Assembly: GCA_024343425.1 (NCBI GenBank)
Contig: BRLC01000007.1
Span: 1-50,065 of the forward strand
Direction: 5' to 3'
Source of the DNA: Rhizobiaceae bacterium MnEN-MB40S
Lineage (GTDB): Bacteria > Pseudomonadota > Alphaproteobacteria > Rhizobiales > Rhizobiaceae
DNA length: 50,065 nt
Shown here: one piece after another, positions 32,650 to 47,770 of the stretch
How the letters are laid out: each line of letters begins with the position of its first letter
Numbering within the stretch: position 1 is the first letter of the stretch
The notes under the pieces: model-generated
Database searches by the model: none
Seen by the model: only the letters and a program-made list of their open reading frames with translations
What the model was told of the DNA's origin: nothing
Position numbers and translations under genes: made by a program

Positions 32650-33002
32650 CGCATTCGAAGAAGTCGCCGCTGAAGGAATTGGTTTTCGATTATTGCCTCG
32701 ATGCTTCGCCGGAAAAGGTCTGGCGGGCGATCTCTATCGACGAGTTGCGCGCCGAATGGTTGCCGAACAGCGATCTTGAAGCGGCGCAACCGATCGCCAA
32801 GACGCCTGGCGAGGAAATAAGTTTCCGAATGCGGGACGATGGTCCGGAGTCCACTTCAAGCACGGTCACGTTTCAGATCCGGTCTGATTTCCGGGGTGGA
32901 ACGCGTTTGAGGATCATTCATAGGGCGCCGGAAGCAGGGGCAGGGCGCAAGCCGCCCGTTGCAGCCAATTGCAACAAAGGATGTCTGCTGCGGGCGGCCT
33001 GA
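32646..33002 (+). CDS. AHSA1/SRPBCC domain protein
   Basis: The product is 118 aa from the ATG at 32646, overlapping the ArsR stop. It reads LVFDYCLDASPEKVWRAISIDELRAEWLP, then GEEISFRMRD and STVTFQIRSDFRGGTRLRIIH, a typical START-like lipid-binding fold of the AHSA1 group. The C-terminal AANCNKGCLLRAA resembles the usual tail of ArsR-linked members, so it is probably complete though shorter than many. Such pairs are widespread; the bound ligand and function are unknown. Confidence 0.8.
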   Translation: MTHSKKSPLKELVFDYCLDASPEKVWRAISIDELRAEWLPNSDLEAAQPIAKTPGEEISFRMRDDGPESTSSTVTFQIRSDFRGGTRLRIIHRAPEAGAGRKPPVAANCNKGCLLRAA

Positions 33003-33042
33003 TTAAAAGGCGCCGCCGCATGGCGGGATACAGGAGAAAGTG

Positions 33043-33648
33043 ATGAGCGGAGCAACGCAATTCGTTCCCATGGTCGTGGAGCAATCCAGCCGCGGAGATC
33101 GCTCTTTCGATATCTATTCGAGGCTGCTGCGCGAGCGCATCGTGTTCCTCAACGGTGAGGTCAATGACTCAATATCGGCTCTGGTGTGCGCCCAGTTGTT
33201 GTTGCTGGAGGCCGAAAATCCCGAAAAGCCGATCGATCTCTATATCAATTCGCCTGGCGGCGTTGTGACCAGCGGTTTCGCGATCTACGACACGATGCAG
33301 TTCATCAAGGCGCCGGTTCACACATTATGCATGGGAACGGCGCGCTCGATGGGGTCCTTCCTGCTGATGGCCGGAGAACCGGGACACCGGATGGCGCTGC
33401 CCAACGCCAGTCTTCATGTTCACCAGCCCTTGGGCGGATTTCAGGGGCAGGCGTCGGATATCCTGATCCACGCCGAAGACATCCGGAATACGAAACAGCG
33501 CATGACCAGGCTCTATGCGGCGCATTGCGGTCGGACCTATGAAGAGGTGGAGCGCACGCTCGATCGCGATCACTTCATGGCGCCGGAAGAAGCGTTGGCG
33601 TGGGGTCTGATAGACGGCGTGCTGGCCCGGCGGGCCGAGGCCGCTTGA
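33043..33648 (+). CDS. clpP: ATP-dependent Clp protease proteolytic subunit (paralogue)
   Basis: The product is 201 aa from the ATG at 33043 with AGGAGA upstream; the adjacent GTG 33040 is too close. The catalytic triad is Ser102 ([11 protein letters not shown]), His127 (HVHQPLGG) and Asp176 (LDRDHFM), in a complete ClpP fold including [20 protein letters not shown]. It forms the barrel peptidase that degrades proteins delivered by ClpX/ClpA. GTARSMG differs from the usual GQAASMG, and neither tig nor clpX is adjacent, so it is likely a second ClpP rather than the housekeeping copy. Confidence 0.9.
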   Translation: MSGATQFVPMVVEQSSRGDRSFDIYSRLLRERIVFLNGEVNDSISALVCAQLLLLEAENPEKPIDLYINSPGGVVTSGFAIYDTMQFIKAPVHTLCMGTARSMGSFLLMAGEPGHRMALPNASLHVHQPLGGFQGQASDILIHAEDIRNTKQRMTRLYAAHCGRTYEEVERTLDRDHFMAPEEALAWGLIDGVLARRAEAA

Positions 33649-33974
33649 AGTTCTTGTCTGAAACCCCATATCGCTTTCGATCTGCGGTGTGCGTTGGGCG
33701 GCGCTGGCGTGGATCGAATCACGGCGTCGTGAAAACATGGCGACTGGCCACTTTGCGTTGGGAAATTTTGCTGGTATAGGATTTCTCGACATCGAAGGTG
33801 AGAGTGTAACTGGCGCCGGTCTCGATTTGACTTGGACGTGGGATTATTTTATTGCAATAATTCCAGATAGGCTCTTGTGGATTTTCGAATCGACGACTAT
33901 TAAGAGTGGAAACAGACACGCGGCGCGTGGGACTGACGGGTCCTTTTTACGCGCCGTAAACGCGTGAGCGGCAC
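33649..33974. promoter_or_regulatory. Upstream region of secE-nusG
   Basis: This is 326 bp without a gene. TTGTGG (33875-33880) and TATTAA (33898-33903) with a 17-bp spacer form the best promoter. It is followed by a leader with an 8-bp outer stem CGGCGCGT/ACGCGCCG (33921-33928 with 33949-33956), enclosing a GGAC/GTCC stem and a run of five T. No tRNA-Trp, often found before secE, is present. Confidence 0.45.
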
Positions 33975-34175
33975 ATGGCATCAAAAACCAACCCCTTTAC
34001 GTTTCTGCAGCAGGTACGCTCCGAAACGTCAAAAGTGACGTGGCCTTCGAGGCGGGAAACCATGATCTCGACGGTCATGGTGCTCATTATGGTGTTTCTT
34101 GCCGCTATATTTTTCTTTGTGGCGGATCAGGCTCTCGGCTTTGTTGTGGGCTGGATTCTGAATGTCGGCGGTTGA
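33975..34175 (+). CDS. secE: Preprotein translocase subunit SecE
   Basis: The product is 66 aa. It has the conserved cytoplasmic helix FLQQVRSETSKVTWPSRRET and a single C-terminal membrane segment (TVMVLIMVFLAAIFFFVADQALGFVVGWIL). It is the short, one-helix form usual in alphaproteobacteria. It stabilises SecY in the inner-membrane translocon. nusG starts 25 bp later in the normal order. Confidence 0.96.
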   Translation: MASKTNPFTFLQQVRSETSKVTWPSRRETMISTVMVLIMVFLAAIFFFVADQALGFVVGWILNVGG

Positions 34176-34200
34176 TACAGGCGCGAGGCGGGAGAAAGTA

Positions 34201-34731
34201 ATGGCAGCGCGCTGGTATATCGTGCACGCTTATTCGAATTTTGAGAAAAAGGTCGCTGAATCCATTGAGGAGCAGGCGAAGGCCAAGGGATTGGATCATC
34301 TGTTCGAAAAGATCCTGGTGCCGACCGAAAAGGTCGTGGAAGTGCGGCGCGGCCGCAAGGTCGACTCCGAGCGCAAGTTCTTCCCCGGTTATGTCATGGT
34401 TCGCGCGGATTTGACGGATGAGGCTTACCATCTGATCAAGAACACGCCGAAAGTGACCGGTTTTCTCGGATCGGACAACAAGCCGGTGCCGATTCCGGAT
34501 TCCGAGGCCGAGCGTATTCTGACGCAGGTGCAGGAAGGCGTCGATCGTCCGAAGCCGTCGATCTCCTTCGAGATCGGAGAGCAGATCCGCGTTGCAGACG
34601 GGCCGTTCGCGTCCTTCTCTGGAACGGTGCAGGAAGTCGACGAAGAGCGTTCGCGCCTCAAGGTGGAGGTATCCATCTTCGGTCGGGCGACGCCGGTCGA
34701 GTTGGAATACGGTCAGGTCGAGAAGGTTTGA
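34201..34731 (+). CDS. nusG: Transcription termination/antitermination factor NusG
   Basis: The product is 176 aa from the ATG at 34201 (GGGAG upstream). The NGN domain has ARWYIVHAYSNFEKKVAESIEE and RKFFPGYVMVRADL. The KOW domain has VADGPFASFSGTVQEVDEERSRLKVEVSIFGRATPVELEYGQVEKV. It binds the RNA polymerase clamp and links transcription to Rho or ribosomal protein S10. Length and context are standard. Confidence 0.97.
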   Translation: MAARWYIVHAYSNFEKKVAESIEEQAKAKGLDHLFEKILVPTEKVVEVRRGRKVDSERKFFPGYVMVRADLTDEAYHLIKNTPKVTGFLGSDNKPVPIPDSEAERILTQVQEGVDRPKPSISFEIGEQIRVADGPFASFSGTVQEVDEERSRLKVEVSIFGRATPVELEYGQVEKV

Positions 34732-34908
34732 TCGCTACGGCGGCGCAAGCCGCTTCGCGCGTGGGAGGAAGACTGGCCAAGCCAGCCAGGTCGACCGCAC
34801 CACGCAACCGCAGCCGCCGGGAAACCGGCAATCGGACAGGGTCGGGGCTCCGACGCCGGTCCCCAATCATGACGGGCCTCGGTCGGTCAACAATAGGCAG
34901 AGAGTAGC
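34732..34908 (+). promoter_or_regulatory. rplK-rplA leader region
   Basis: This is a 177 bp gap between nusG and rplK. It is GC-rich with small hairpins, such as CGGC-GCAA-GCCG near 34740 and a GTCGGGGCTCCGAC segment near 34844. In other bacteria L1 represses rplKA by binding its mRNA leader; that could be the purpose of this structure, but I cannot identify an L1 site with confidence. Confidence 0.3.
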
Positions 34909-35337
34909 ATGGCTAAAAAAGTTGCAGGTCAGCTGAAGCTGCAGGTGCCGGCAGGCGCGGCGAACCCGTCGCCGCCGATCGGGCCGGCGCTTGGTCAGCG
35001 TGGCATCAATATCATGGAATTCTGCAAGGCATTCAACGCCGCTACGCAGGAAATGGAAAAGAGCATTCCGATTCCGTGCATCATTACCTACTACCAGGAC
35101 AAGTCCTTCACCTTCACGATGAAGCAGCCTCCTGTCAGCTATTTCCTCAAGAAGGAAGCAAAGCTGAAGTCCGGATCGAGCGAGCCTGGCCGTAAGGTCG
35201 CAGGCAGCATCACCCGCGACAAGGTCCGCAGCATCGCCGAAGCGAAGATGAAGGATCTGAACGCGGCCGATATCGAGGGCGCAATGGCCATGGTTGAGGG
35301 CTCCGCCCGCTCCATGGGGCTGGAAGTCAAGGGTTGA
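34909..35337 (+). CDS. rplK: 50S ribosomal protein L11
   Basis: The product is 142 aa. Features are [36 protein letters not shown] (proline-rich N-terminal domain) and the RNA-binding C-terminal domain ([42 protein letters not shown]). It binds 23S rRNA at the GTPase-associated centre. It is 4 bp from rplA, with which it is co-transcribed. Confidence 0.98.
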   Translation: MAKKVAGQLKLQVPAGAANPSPPIGPALGQRGINIMEFCKAFNAATQEMEKSIPIPCIITYYQDKSFTFTMKQPPVSYFLKKEAKLKSGSSEPGRKVAGSITRDKVRSIAEAKMKDLNAADIEGAMAMVEGSARSMGLEVKG

Positions 35338-35341
35338 GACG

Positions 35342-36040
35342 ATGGCCAAAATAGCAAAACGCACGAAGAGTGTTCGCGAAGGTATTGATAATACGCGCCT
35401 TTATGACCTCACAGAAGCTGTATCGATGGTCAAGGAGCGGGCGACCGCGAAATTCGATGAAACCATCGACGTCGCCATGAATCTGGGTGTTGATCCGCGC
35501 CACGCAGACCAGATGGTCCGTGGCGTCGTCAGTCTGCCGCATGGCACCGGGCGCTCCGTACGGGTCGCCGTATTTGCGCGCGACGCAAAGGCGGAAGAAG
35601 CCAGGGAAGCCGGCGCCGATATCGTTGGTGCGGAAGATCTGGTCGAGGCCGTGCAGGGCGGTCAGATCGATTTCGATCGCTGCATCGCGACGCCGGACAT
35701 GATGCCGCTCGTCGGTCGTCTCGGCAAGGTGCTGGGTCCGCGCGGCCTTATGCCCAATCCGAAGGTTGGCACGGTCACGATGGACGTGAAGGCGGCTGTC
35801 GGAGCGTCCAAGGGCGGCGCCGTGGAGTTTCGCGTCGAGAAGGCCGGCATCGTCCATGCGGGCGTTGGCAAGGCGTCATTCGACGCCAAGGCGATCGAGG
35901 AAAATATCCGCGCTTTCGCCGACGCCGTCATCAAGGCGAAGCCGACGGGCGCAAAAGGCAGCTACCTCAAGCGCATCGCCCTGTCGTCGACAATGGGTTC
36001 AGGCGTGAAGGTCGATCCGTCGACCATCGGATCCGCCTGA
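35342..36040 (+). CDS. rplA: 50S ribosomal protein L1
   Basis: The product is 232 aa from the ATG at 35342. It has [25 protein letters not shown], the signature [23 protein letters not shown], and [24 protein letters not shown]1 forms the E-site stalk and is the usual translational repressor of its own rplKA mRNA. Three UUCG hairpins follow directly after its stop. Confidence 0.98.
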   Translation: MAKIAKRTKSVREGIDNTRLYDLTEAVSMVKERATAKFDETIDVAMNLGVDPRHADQMVRGVVSLPHGTGRSVRVAVFARDAKAEEAREAGADIVGAEDLVEAVQGGQIDFDRCIATPDMMPLVGRLGKVLGPRGLMPNPKVGTVTMDVKAAVGASKGGAVEFRVEKAGIVHAGVGKASFDAKAIEENIRAFADAVIKAKPTGAKGSYLKRIALSSTMGSGVKVDPSTIGSA

Positions 36041-36055
36041 GTTTGAAAGAGTTTC

Positions 36056-36119
36056 GCGCCGGTTTCGGCCGGCGCAAAAGTTTCGGCCTTCGGGCCGAAA
36101 ATCCGGACTTCGGTCCGGA
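36056..36119 (+). other. Three tandem UUCG-tetraloop hairpins after rplA
   Basis: Hairpin 1 is 36056-36075 (GCGCCGG with CCGGCGC, loop containing TTCG). Hairpin 2 is 36081-36100 (TTTCGGCC, TTCG, GGCCGAAA; 8-bp stem). Hairpin 3 is 36102-36119 (TCCGGAC, TTCG, GTCCGGA). They stand 5 bp and 1 bp apart and start 15 bp after the rplA stop, with no T-run. They may protect the rplKA 3' end, act as processing sites or reduce transcription into rplJL. Confidence 0.75.
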
Positions 36120-36364
36120 ATTCCTGTCCGAGATTGCAGGTGGTTCTCCTTAATCACTTGGCCTGCATGAGACGGGTAAGAACGGAAATTTCGGGCCTGG
36201 CGCCCGGTATTCGGTTCGAACCTTCTTTGCCTTGTGCCTGGATTTCGGTCCGGTTCGAGGGGACAGGATCCTCAAGCGTCGCTTGCGGGTCGCAAATGGC
36301 TCCGGGCGGCAAGGCAAAACCCGACAGGTTTCGAATAGTCGAACCTGTCAACTGGAGAGTGGCA
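36120..36364 (+). promoter_or_regulatory. rplJ-rplL leader (L10 leader-like) with hairpin at the RBS
   Basis: This is a 245 bp leader. Its last element is a strong hairpin, 36323-36334 with 36339-36349 (11 bp, one bulged T, ATAG loop), ending 4 bp before the GGAGAG ribosome site (36354-36359). Another possible stem is CGGGC/GCCCG near 36200. In many bacteria L10-(L7/L12) binds such a leader to repress translation; that is the likely mechanism here, although I did not verify the kink-turn consensus. Confidence 0.6.
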
Positions 36365-36883
36365 GTGGAAAGAGCGGAAAAACGCGAATTCGTCACGACG
36401 CTGAACGAAGTCTTCAAGACATCGGGCTCTGTGGTCGTGGCCCACTATACCGGTCTGTCGGTCGCGCAAATGAACGATCTTCGTTCGAAAATGCGTGACG
36501 CCGGCGGCACGGTAAAGGTCGCGAAGAATCGCCTGGCCAAAATTGCTCTTCAGGGCACGGAGTCGGAAAAGATGACAGATCTTTTCCAGGGACAGACGGT
36601 CATCGCCTACAGCGAAGACCCGGTCACAGCTCCGAAAGTCGCCGTCGAGTTCGCCAAGAGCAACGAGAAGCTCGTTGTTCTGGGTGGCGCGATGGGGGCA
36701 ACCGTTCTCGACGAAGGCGGCGTGAAGGCACTTGCCTCGCTTCCGTCCATCGACGAGCTGCGTGCGAAGATTGTCGGCATGATCAACACGCCGGCCACGC
36801 GCATCGCACAGGTTGTCAGTGCGCCTGCGGGTCAGCTCGCACGCGTCATGAACGCTTATGCCCAGAAGAACGAAGCCGCCTAG
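36365..36883 (+). CDS. rplJ: 50S ribosomal protein L10
   Basis: The product is 172 aa from GTG 36365 with GGAGAG 5 bp upstream. It has [61 protein letters not shown], standard for L10, and a C-terminal helix ([14 protein letters not shown]) that binds L7/L12 dimers. A longer open frame extends upstream into the leader but lacks conservation. The non-ATG start may help keep translation under leader control. Confidence 0.97.
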   Translation: MERAEKREFVTTLNEVFKTSGSVVVAHYTGLSVAQMNDLRSKMRDAGGTVKVAKNRLAKIALQGTESEKMTDLFQGQTVIAYSEDPVTAPKVAVEFAKSNEKLVVLGGAMGATVLDEGGVKALASLPSIDELRAKIVGMINTPATRIAQVVSAPAGQLARVMNAYAQKNEAA

Positions 36884-36938
36884 GCGGACCTTCGCTGTAA
36901 TACAAACCAGTTCGAACCGAACCTAAGGAAACTGAAAA

Positions 36939-37316
36939 ATGGCTGATCTTGCCAAGATTGTAGAAGACCTCTCGAACCTTACAGTCCTGGAAGCTGCAGA
37001 GCTTTCGAAGATGCTCGAAGAGCATTGGGGCGTTTCTGCTGCAGCGCCGGTAGCGGTTGCTGCTGCTGCAGGCGGCGCCGGCGAAGCCGCTGCTGCCGAA
37101 GAAAAGGACGAATTTGACGTTGTTCTCGCCGAAGCCGGCGACAAGAAGATCAACGTGATCAAGGAAGTCCGTGCGATCACCGGCCTTGGACTGAAGGAAG
37201 CCAAGGATCTGGTCGAAAGCGCGCCGAAGCCTGTCAAGGAAGGCGTTGCCAAGGCGGAAGCCGAGGAAATCAAGAAGAAGCTCGAAGAAGCAGGCGCTAA
37301 AGTCGAGCTTAAATAA
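36939..37316 (+). CDS. rplL: 50S ribosomal protein L7/L12
   Basis: The product is 125 aa. The N-terminal dimerisation domain ([28 protein letters not shown]), an Ala-rich flexible hinge ([22 protein letters not shown]) and the factor-binding domain ([44 protein letters not shown]) are all present. It recruits elongation factors to the ribosome. AAGGAA precedes the ATG. Confidence 0.98.
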   Translation: MADLAKIVEDLSNLTVLEAAELSKMLEEHWGVSAAAPVAVAAAAGGAGEAAAAEEKDEFDVVLAEAGDKKINVIKEVRAITGLGLKEAKDLVESAPKPVKEGVAKAEAEEIKKKLEEAGAKVELK

Positions 37317-37330
37317 CGGTTTTTCCGTTT

Positions 37331-37362
37331 CGGCGCGGAGCGGGTTTTCCTGTTCCGCGCCG
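37331..37362 (+). other. Large hairpin after rplL (rplL-rpoB junction, 1 of 2)
   Basis: CGGCGCGGA (37331-37339) pairs perfectly with TCCGCGCCG (37354-37362), and the stem can extend inward with G-U pairs to a TTTT loop, about 14 pairs in all. It lies 15 bp after the rplL stop with no T-run after it. This is where E. coli has an attenuator and an RNase III site; a similar role is inferred. Confidence 0.65.
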
Positions 37363-37383
37363 CTTCAGGAGAGCCCTGAACTG

Positions 37384-37442
37384 ATTACCCAAGAGCCTCA
37401 AAATGGGCTCTTGGGTAATGGGTTCTCAAAGACCCGTTTTTT
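37384..37442 (+). terminator. Attenuator-like hairpins and T-run before rpoB (2 of 2)
   Basis: ATTACCCAAGAGCC (37384-37397) pairs perfectly with GGCTCTTGGGTAAT (37406-37419): a 14-bp stem with an 8-nt loop. It is followed by a weak GGGT/ACCC stem (37420-37435) and then GTTTTTT. The strong stem is 17 bp from the T-run, so termination would depend on the weak one. Partial termination, setting the ratio of L7/L12 to RNA polymerase, is the likely purpose. Confidence 0.6.
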
Positions 37443-37507
37443 GCGAAGCCCCCTGGCCAGCGGCTTCGTCCGGTGCAGGCCCGAATGCAAGACACGAAGG
37501 AGCTCCG

Positions 37508-41653
<4,146 letters not shown>

Positions 41654-41657
41654 TGTT

Positions 41658-41693
41658 GAAACGGCGCGCGCAAAGGCAAACGCGCGCCGTTTC
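41658..41693 (+). other. 13-bp stem-loop after rpoB
   Basis: GAAACGGCGCGCG (41658-41670) pairs perfectly with CGCGCGCCGTTTC (41681-41693) around a 10-nt loop, 5 bp after the rpoB stop. No T-run follows. It is probably an mRNA stability or processing element between rpoB and rpoC rather than a terminator. Confidence 0.65.
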
Positions 41694-41751
41694 GAGCCAT
41701 TGCGGATCCAATCGCCGCAAAATGGCCATAACGAGAGACAGGATTTATACA

Positions 41752-41793
41752 GGCGTCACGACACCGATTCCGGAACCAGCCGGACGTGACGCC
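41752..41793 (+). other. Branched hairpin in the rpoC leader
   Basis: GGCGTCACG (41752-41760) pairs with CGTGACGCC (41785-41793), enclosing a smaller TCCGG/CCGGA stem. It ends 33 bp before the rpoC start codon. The rpoC translation start region of some bacteria is subject to autoregulation; whether this structure serves that is unknown. Confidence 0.5.
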
Positions 41794-41826
41794 AAACAGG
41801 GGTAGAACCCCGCGAAGGAGACAGGC

Positions 41827-46041
<4,215 letters not shown>

Positions 46042-46069
46042 CTTCTGCGCAACGCCGTTGTGAAACTGA

Positions 46070-46105
46070 AAGAACCCGGCCCTTGCGAGCCGGGTTCTTC
46101 ATTTT
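46070..46105. terminator. Intrinsic terminator after rpoC (likely bidirectional)
   Basis: AAGAACCCGGC (46070-46080) pairs with GCCGGGTTCTT (46089-46099), an 11-bp stem with an 8-nt loop, then CATTTTT on the plus strand. It is 28 bp after rpoC. On the minus strand the stem ends in TTCTTTCAGTTTC, so it can also stop transcripts of the convergent small gene at 46152-46427. Confidence 0.8.
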
Positions 46106-46151
46106 TGGGCTGATTCGGATGATCCGGCTTTGGGCTCAAGCGGTTTGATCG

Positions 46152-46427
46152 TCAAAAGGTGACGATCGAAACTTCCCCTTCGACGGCGCCCTGATAGGCC
46201 GAGGCGTACGGTTCTTCGTCCGGCATGCCTTCCATAACGCCGATCTGGTCGAGTTCAGCTTCCACGTAGCCTTCGCTCGCCATCGCGTTGAGGGTTTCGC
46301 GCACGGCGGTGTCGTCGTCCGGCGCCGAAAGGATAATATGGACGTCGATCGGATCCTCGTCCTTGTCCAGGAAGGCCTTGCCGATGATGATGAACACGAT
46401 CGGTTCGTCTTCGTCCTCCGCCTGCAT
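46152..46427 (-). CDS. Small acidic protein of unknown function between rpoC and rpsL
   Basis: The product is 91 aa from the ATG at 46427 with GGAG 8 bp upstream. It begins with a run of acidic residues (MQAEDEDEPIVFIIIGKAFL) and stays acidic throughout, with an alternating strand-helix pattern (DVHIILSAPDDDTAVRETLNAMASEGYVEAEL, then EGEVSIVTF). This pattern suggests a small alpha/beta, ACT- or ferredoxin-like fold. No signal or membrane segment is present. It lies opposite to the flanking operons, convergent with rpoC and divergent from rpsL. I recognise no family; a role in transcription or translation control is only suggested by location. Confidence 0.7.
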   Translation of the reverse strand: MQAEDEDEPIVFIIIGKAFLDKDEDPIDVHIILSAPDDDTAVRETLNAMASEGYVEAELDQIGVMEGMPDEEPYASAYQGAVEGEVSIVTF

Positions 46428-46848
46428 GCTGCTGCTCCGTTGTCGCCCTGTTGATTCGGCTCTTTCTGCATGTTTCTGTCGCAAGGCACAAGGGAAGGGG
46501 CGGTTTGACCTGGAATAATGCCGCGAACCCCGCCGCGACGCCGCCAAACGCCGAATTAGTTTCACAATAATTCGGTTCCGGCCTTGACGATGCCCCAGCC
46601 AATCAGTATGTACGCGCCACCAGAGCTGATGTGGAGCTTGCTGGTTCGGGATGACTCGTCCTGAAGTTCGCTCCAGACACGGTTCAAACTGCACGTTGAT
46701 ACAAAATGCTGCAAGCATGACACGGTTTCCGTGTCCTCTGCATTTATTGGGCAAGCCGCCAATGGCGGGTTTGCCCGTTTGCGCATGGGTATGGGTGCAC
46801 GGGAAACGCCCGCAAGGGCAACACGAAGAATTATATGAGGAAGGTTGA
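46428..46848. promoter_or_regulatory. Upstream region of the str operon (rpsL-rpsG-fusA-tuf)
   Basis: This is about 420 bp without a gene. TTGACG (46584-46589) and TATGTA (46607-46612), 17 bp apart, form a possible promoter. Downstream, GACACGG-TTT-CCGTGTC near 46720 makes a 7-bp hairpin. GGGCAAGCCGCC (46749-46760) pairs with GGCGGGTTTGCCC (46764-46776) with one bulge and a 3-nt loop, 72 bp before rpsL. These leader structures could serve S7-type feedback or mRNA stability. Confidence 0.4.
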
Positions 46849-47220
46849 ATGCCAACCGTAAACCAGTTGATTCGCAAACCGCGCCAGGTGCCGGTCAAGC
46901 GTAACAAGGTTCCTGCACTGGACGCCAACCCGCAGAAACGCGGCGTTTGCACCCGTGTTTACACAACGACGCCGAAGAAGCCGAACTCGGCGCTTCGCAA
47001 GGTGGCCAAAATCCGCCTGACCAACGGCTTTGAAGTTATCGGATACATTCCGGGCGAGGGGCACAACCTTCAGGAACACTCTGTCGTGATGATCCGCGGC
47101 GGCCGCGTGAAGGACCTTCCCGGCGTTCGCTATCACATCATCCGCGGCGTTCTCGACACCCAGGGTGTCAAGGACCGCAAGCAGCGCCGTTCCAAGTATG
47201 GCGCGAAGCGTCCGAAGTAA
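46849..47220 (+). CDS. rpsL: 30S ribosomal protein S12
   Basis: The product is 123 aa. It reads [24 protein letters not shown], then [24 protein letters not shown] and [22 protein letters not shown]. The two lysines at which streptomycin-resistance mutations fall (PKKPNS and GRVKDLPG) are wild type. It sits at the decoding centre of the 30S subunit. AGGAAGG precedes the ATG. Confidence 0.98.
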   Translation: MPTVNQLIRKPRQVPVKRNKVPALDANPQKRGVCTRVYTTTPKKPNSALRKVAKIRLTNGFEVIGYIPGEGHNLQEHSVVMIRGGRVKDLPGVRYHIIRGVLDTQGVKDRKQRRSKYGAKRPK

Positions 47221-47266
47221 GACAATCATTTTGCTGGTCATCCAGCGATAGTTGAGAGACGAGACC

Positions 47267-47737
47267 ATGTCCCGACGTCACAGAGCAGAAAAACGTGAGA
47301 TCAACCCGGATCCGAAATTCGGCGATCTCGTCATCACCAAGTTCATGAACGCCATCATGCTTGACGGCAAGAAGTCCGTAGCTGAAGGCATCGTGTACGG
47401 TGCATTCGACATCATCGAAGACAAGACCAAGCAAGAGCCGGTCGGCACGTTCCACGCTGCTCTCGACAATGTCGCTCCGCAGGTCGAGGTTCGTTCGCGT
47501 CGCGTCGGCGGCGCCACCTACCAGGTTCCGGTGGATGTTCGTCCGGAGCGCCGTCAGGCGCTCGCGATCCGTTGGCTGATCAACGCCGCGCGCAATCGCA
47601 ACGAAACAACCATGATCGAGCGCCTTTCCGGCGAACTCATGGATGCTGCGAACAACCGCGGCAACGCCGTCAAGAAGCGCGAAGACACGCACAAGATGGC
47701 CGACGCCAACCGCGCGTTCTCGCATTACCGCTGGTAA
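47267..47737 (+). CDS. rpsG: 30S ribosomal protein S7
   Basis: The product is 156 aa from the ATG at 47267 (GAGAG upstream). It reads [47 protein letters not shown], then [32 protein letters not shown], standard for S7. It starts assembly of the 30S head and in E. coli represses the str operon. It lies 46 bp after rpsL. Confidence 0.98.
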   Translation: MSRRHRAEKREINPDPKFGDLVITKFMNAIMLDGKKSVAEGIVYGAFDIIEDKTKQEPVGTFHAALDNVAPQVEVRSRRVGGATYQVPVDVRPERRQALAIRWLINAARNRNETTMIERLSGELMDAANNRGNAVKKREDTHKMADANRAFSHYRW

Positions 47738-47770
47738 GTTTTACGAATTTACGCATCGAAAGGCACTGAA

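Noticed and set aside
33649..33974. Search for tRNA-Trp before secE
   Set aside because: No cloverleaf, no CCA-anticodon stem and no T-loop; only promoter-like and hairpin sequence is present.
36200..36290. GGTTCGA-like sequences in the rplJ leader, considered as tRNA T-loops
   Set aside because: No acceptor or anticodon stem can be formed around them.
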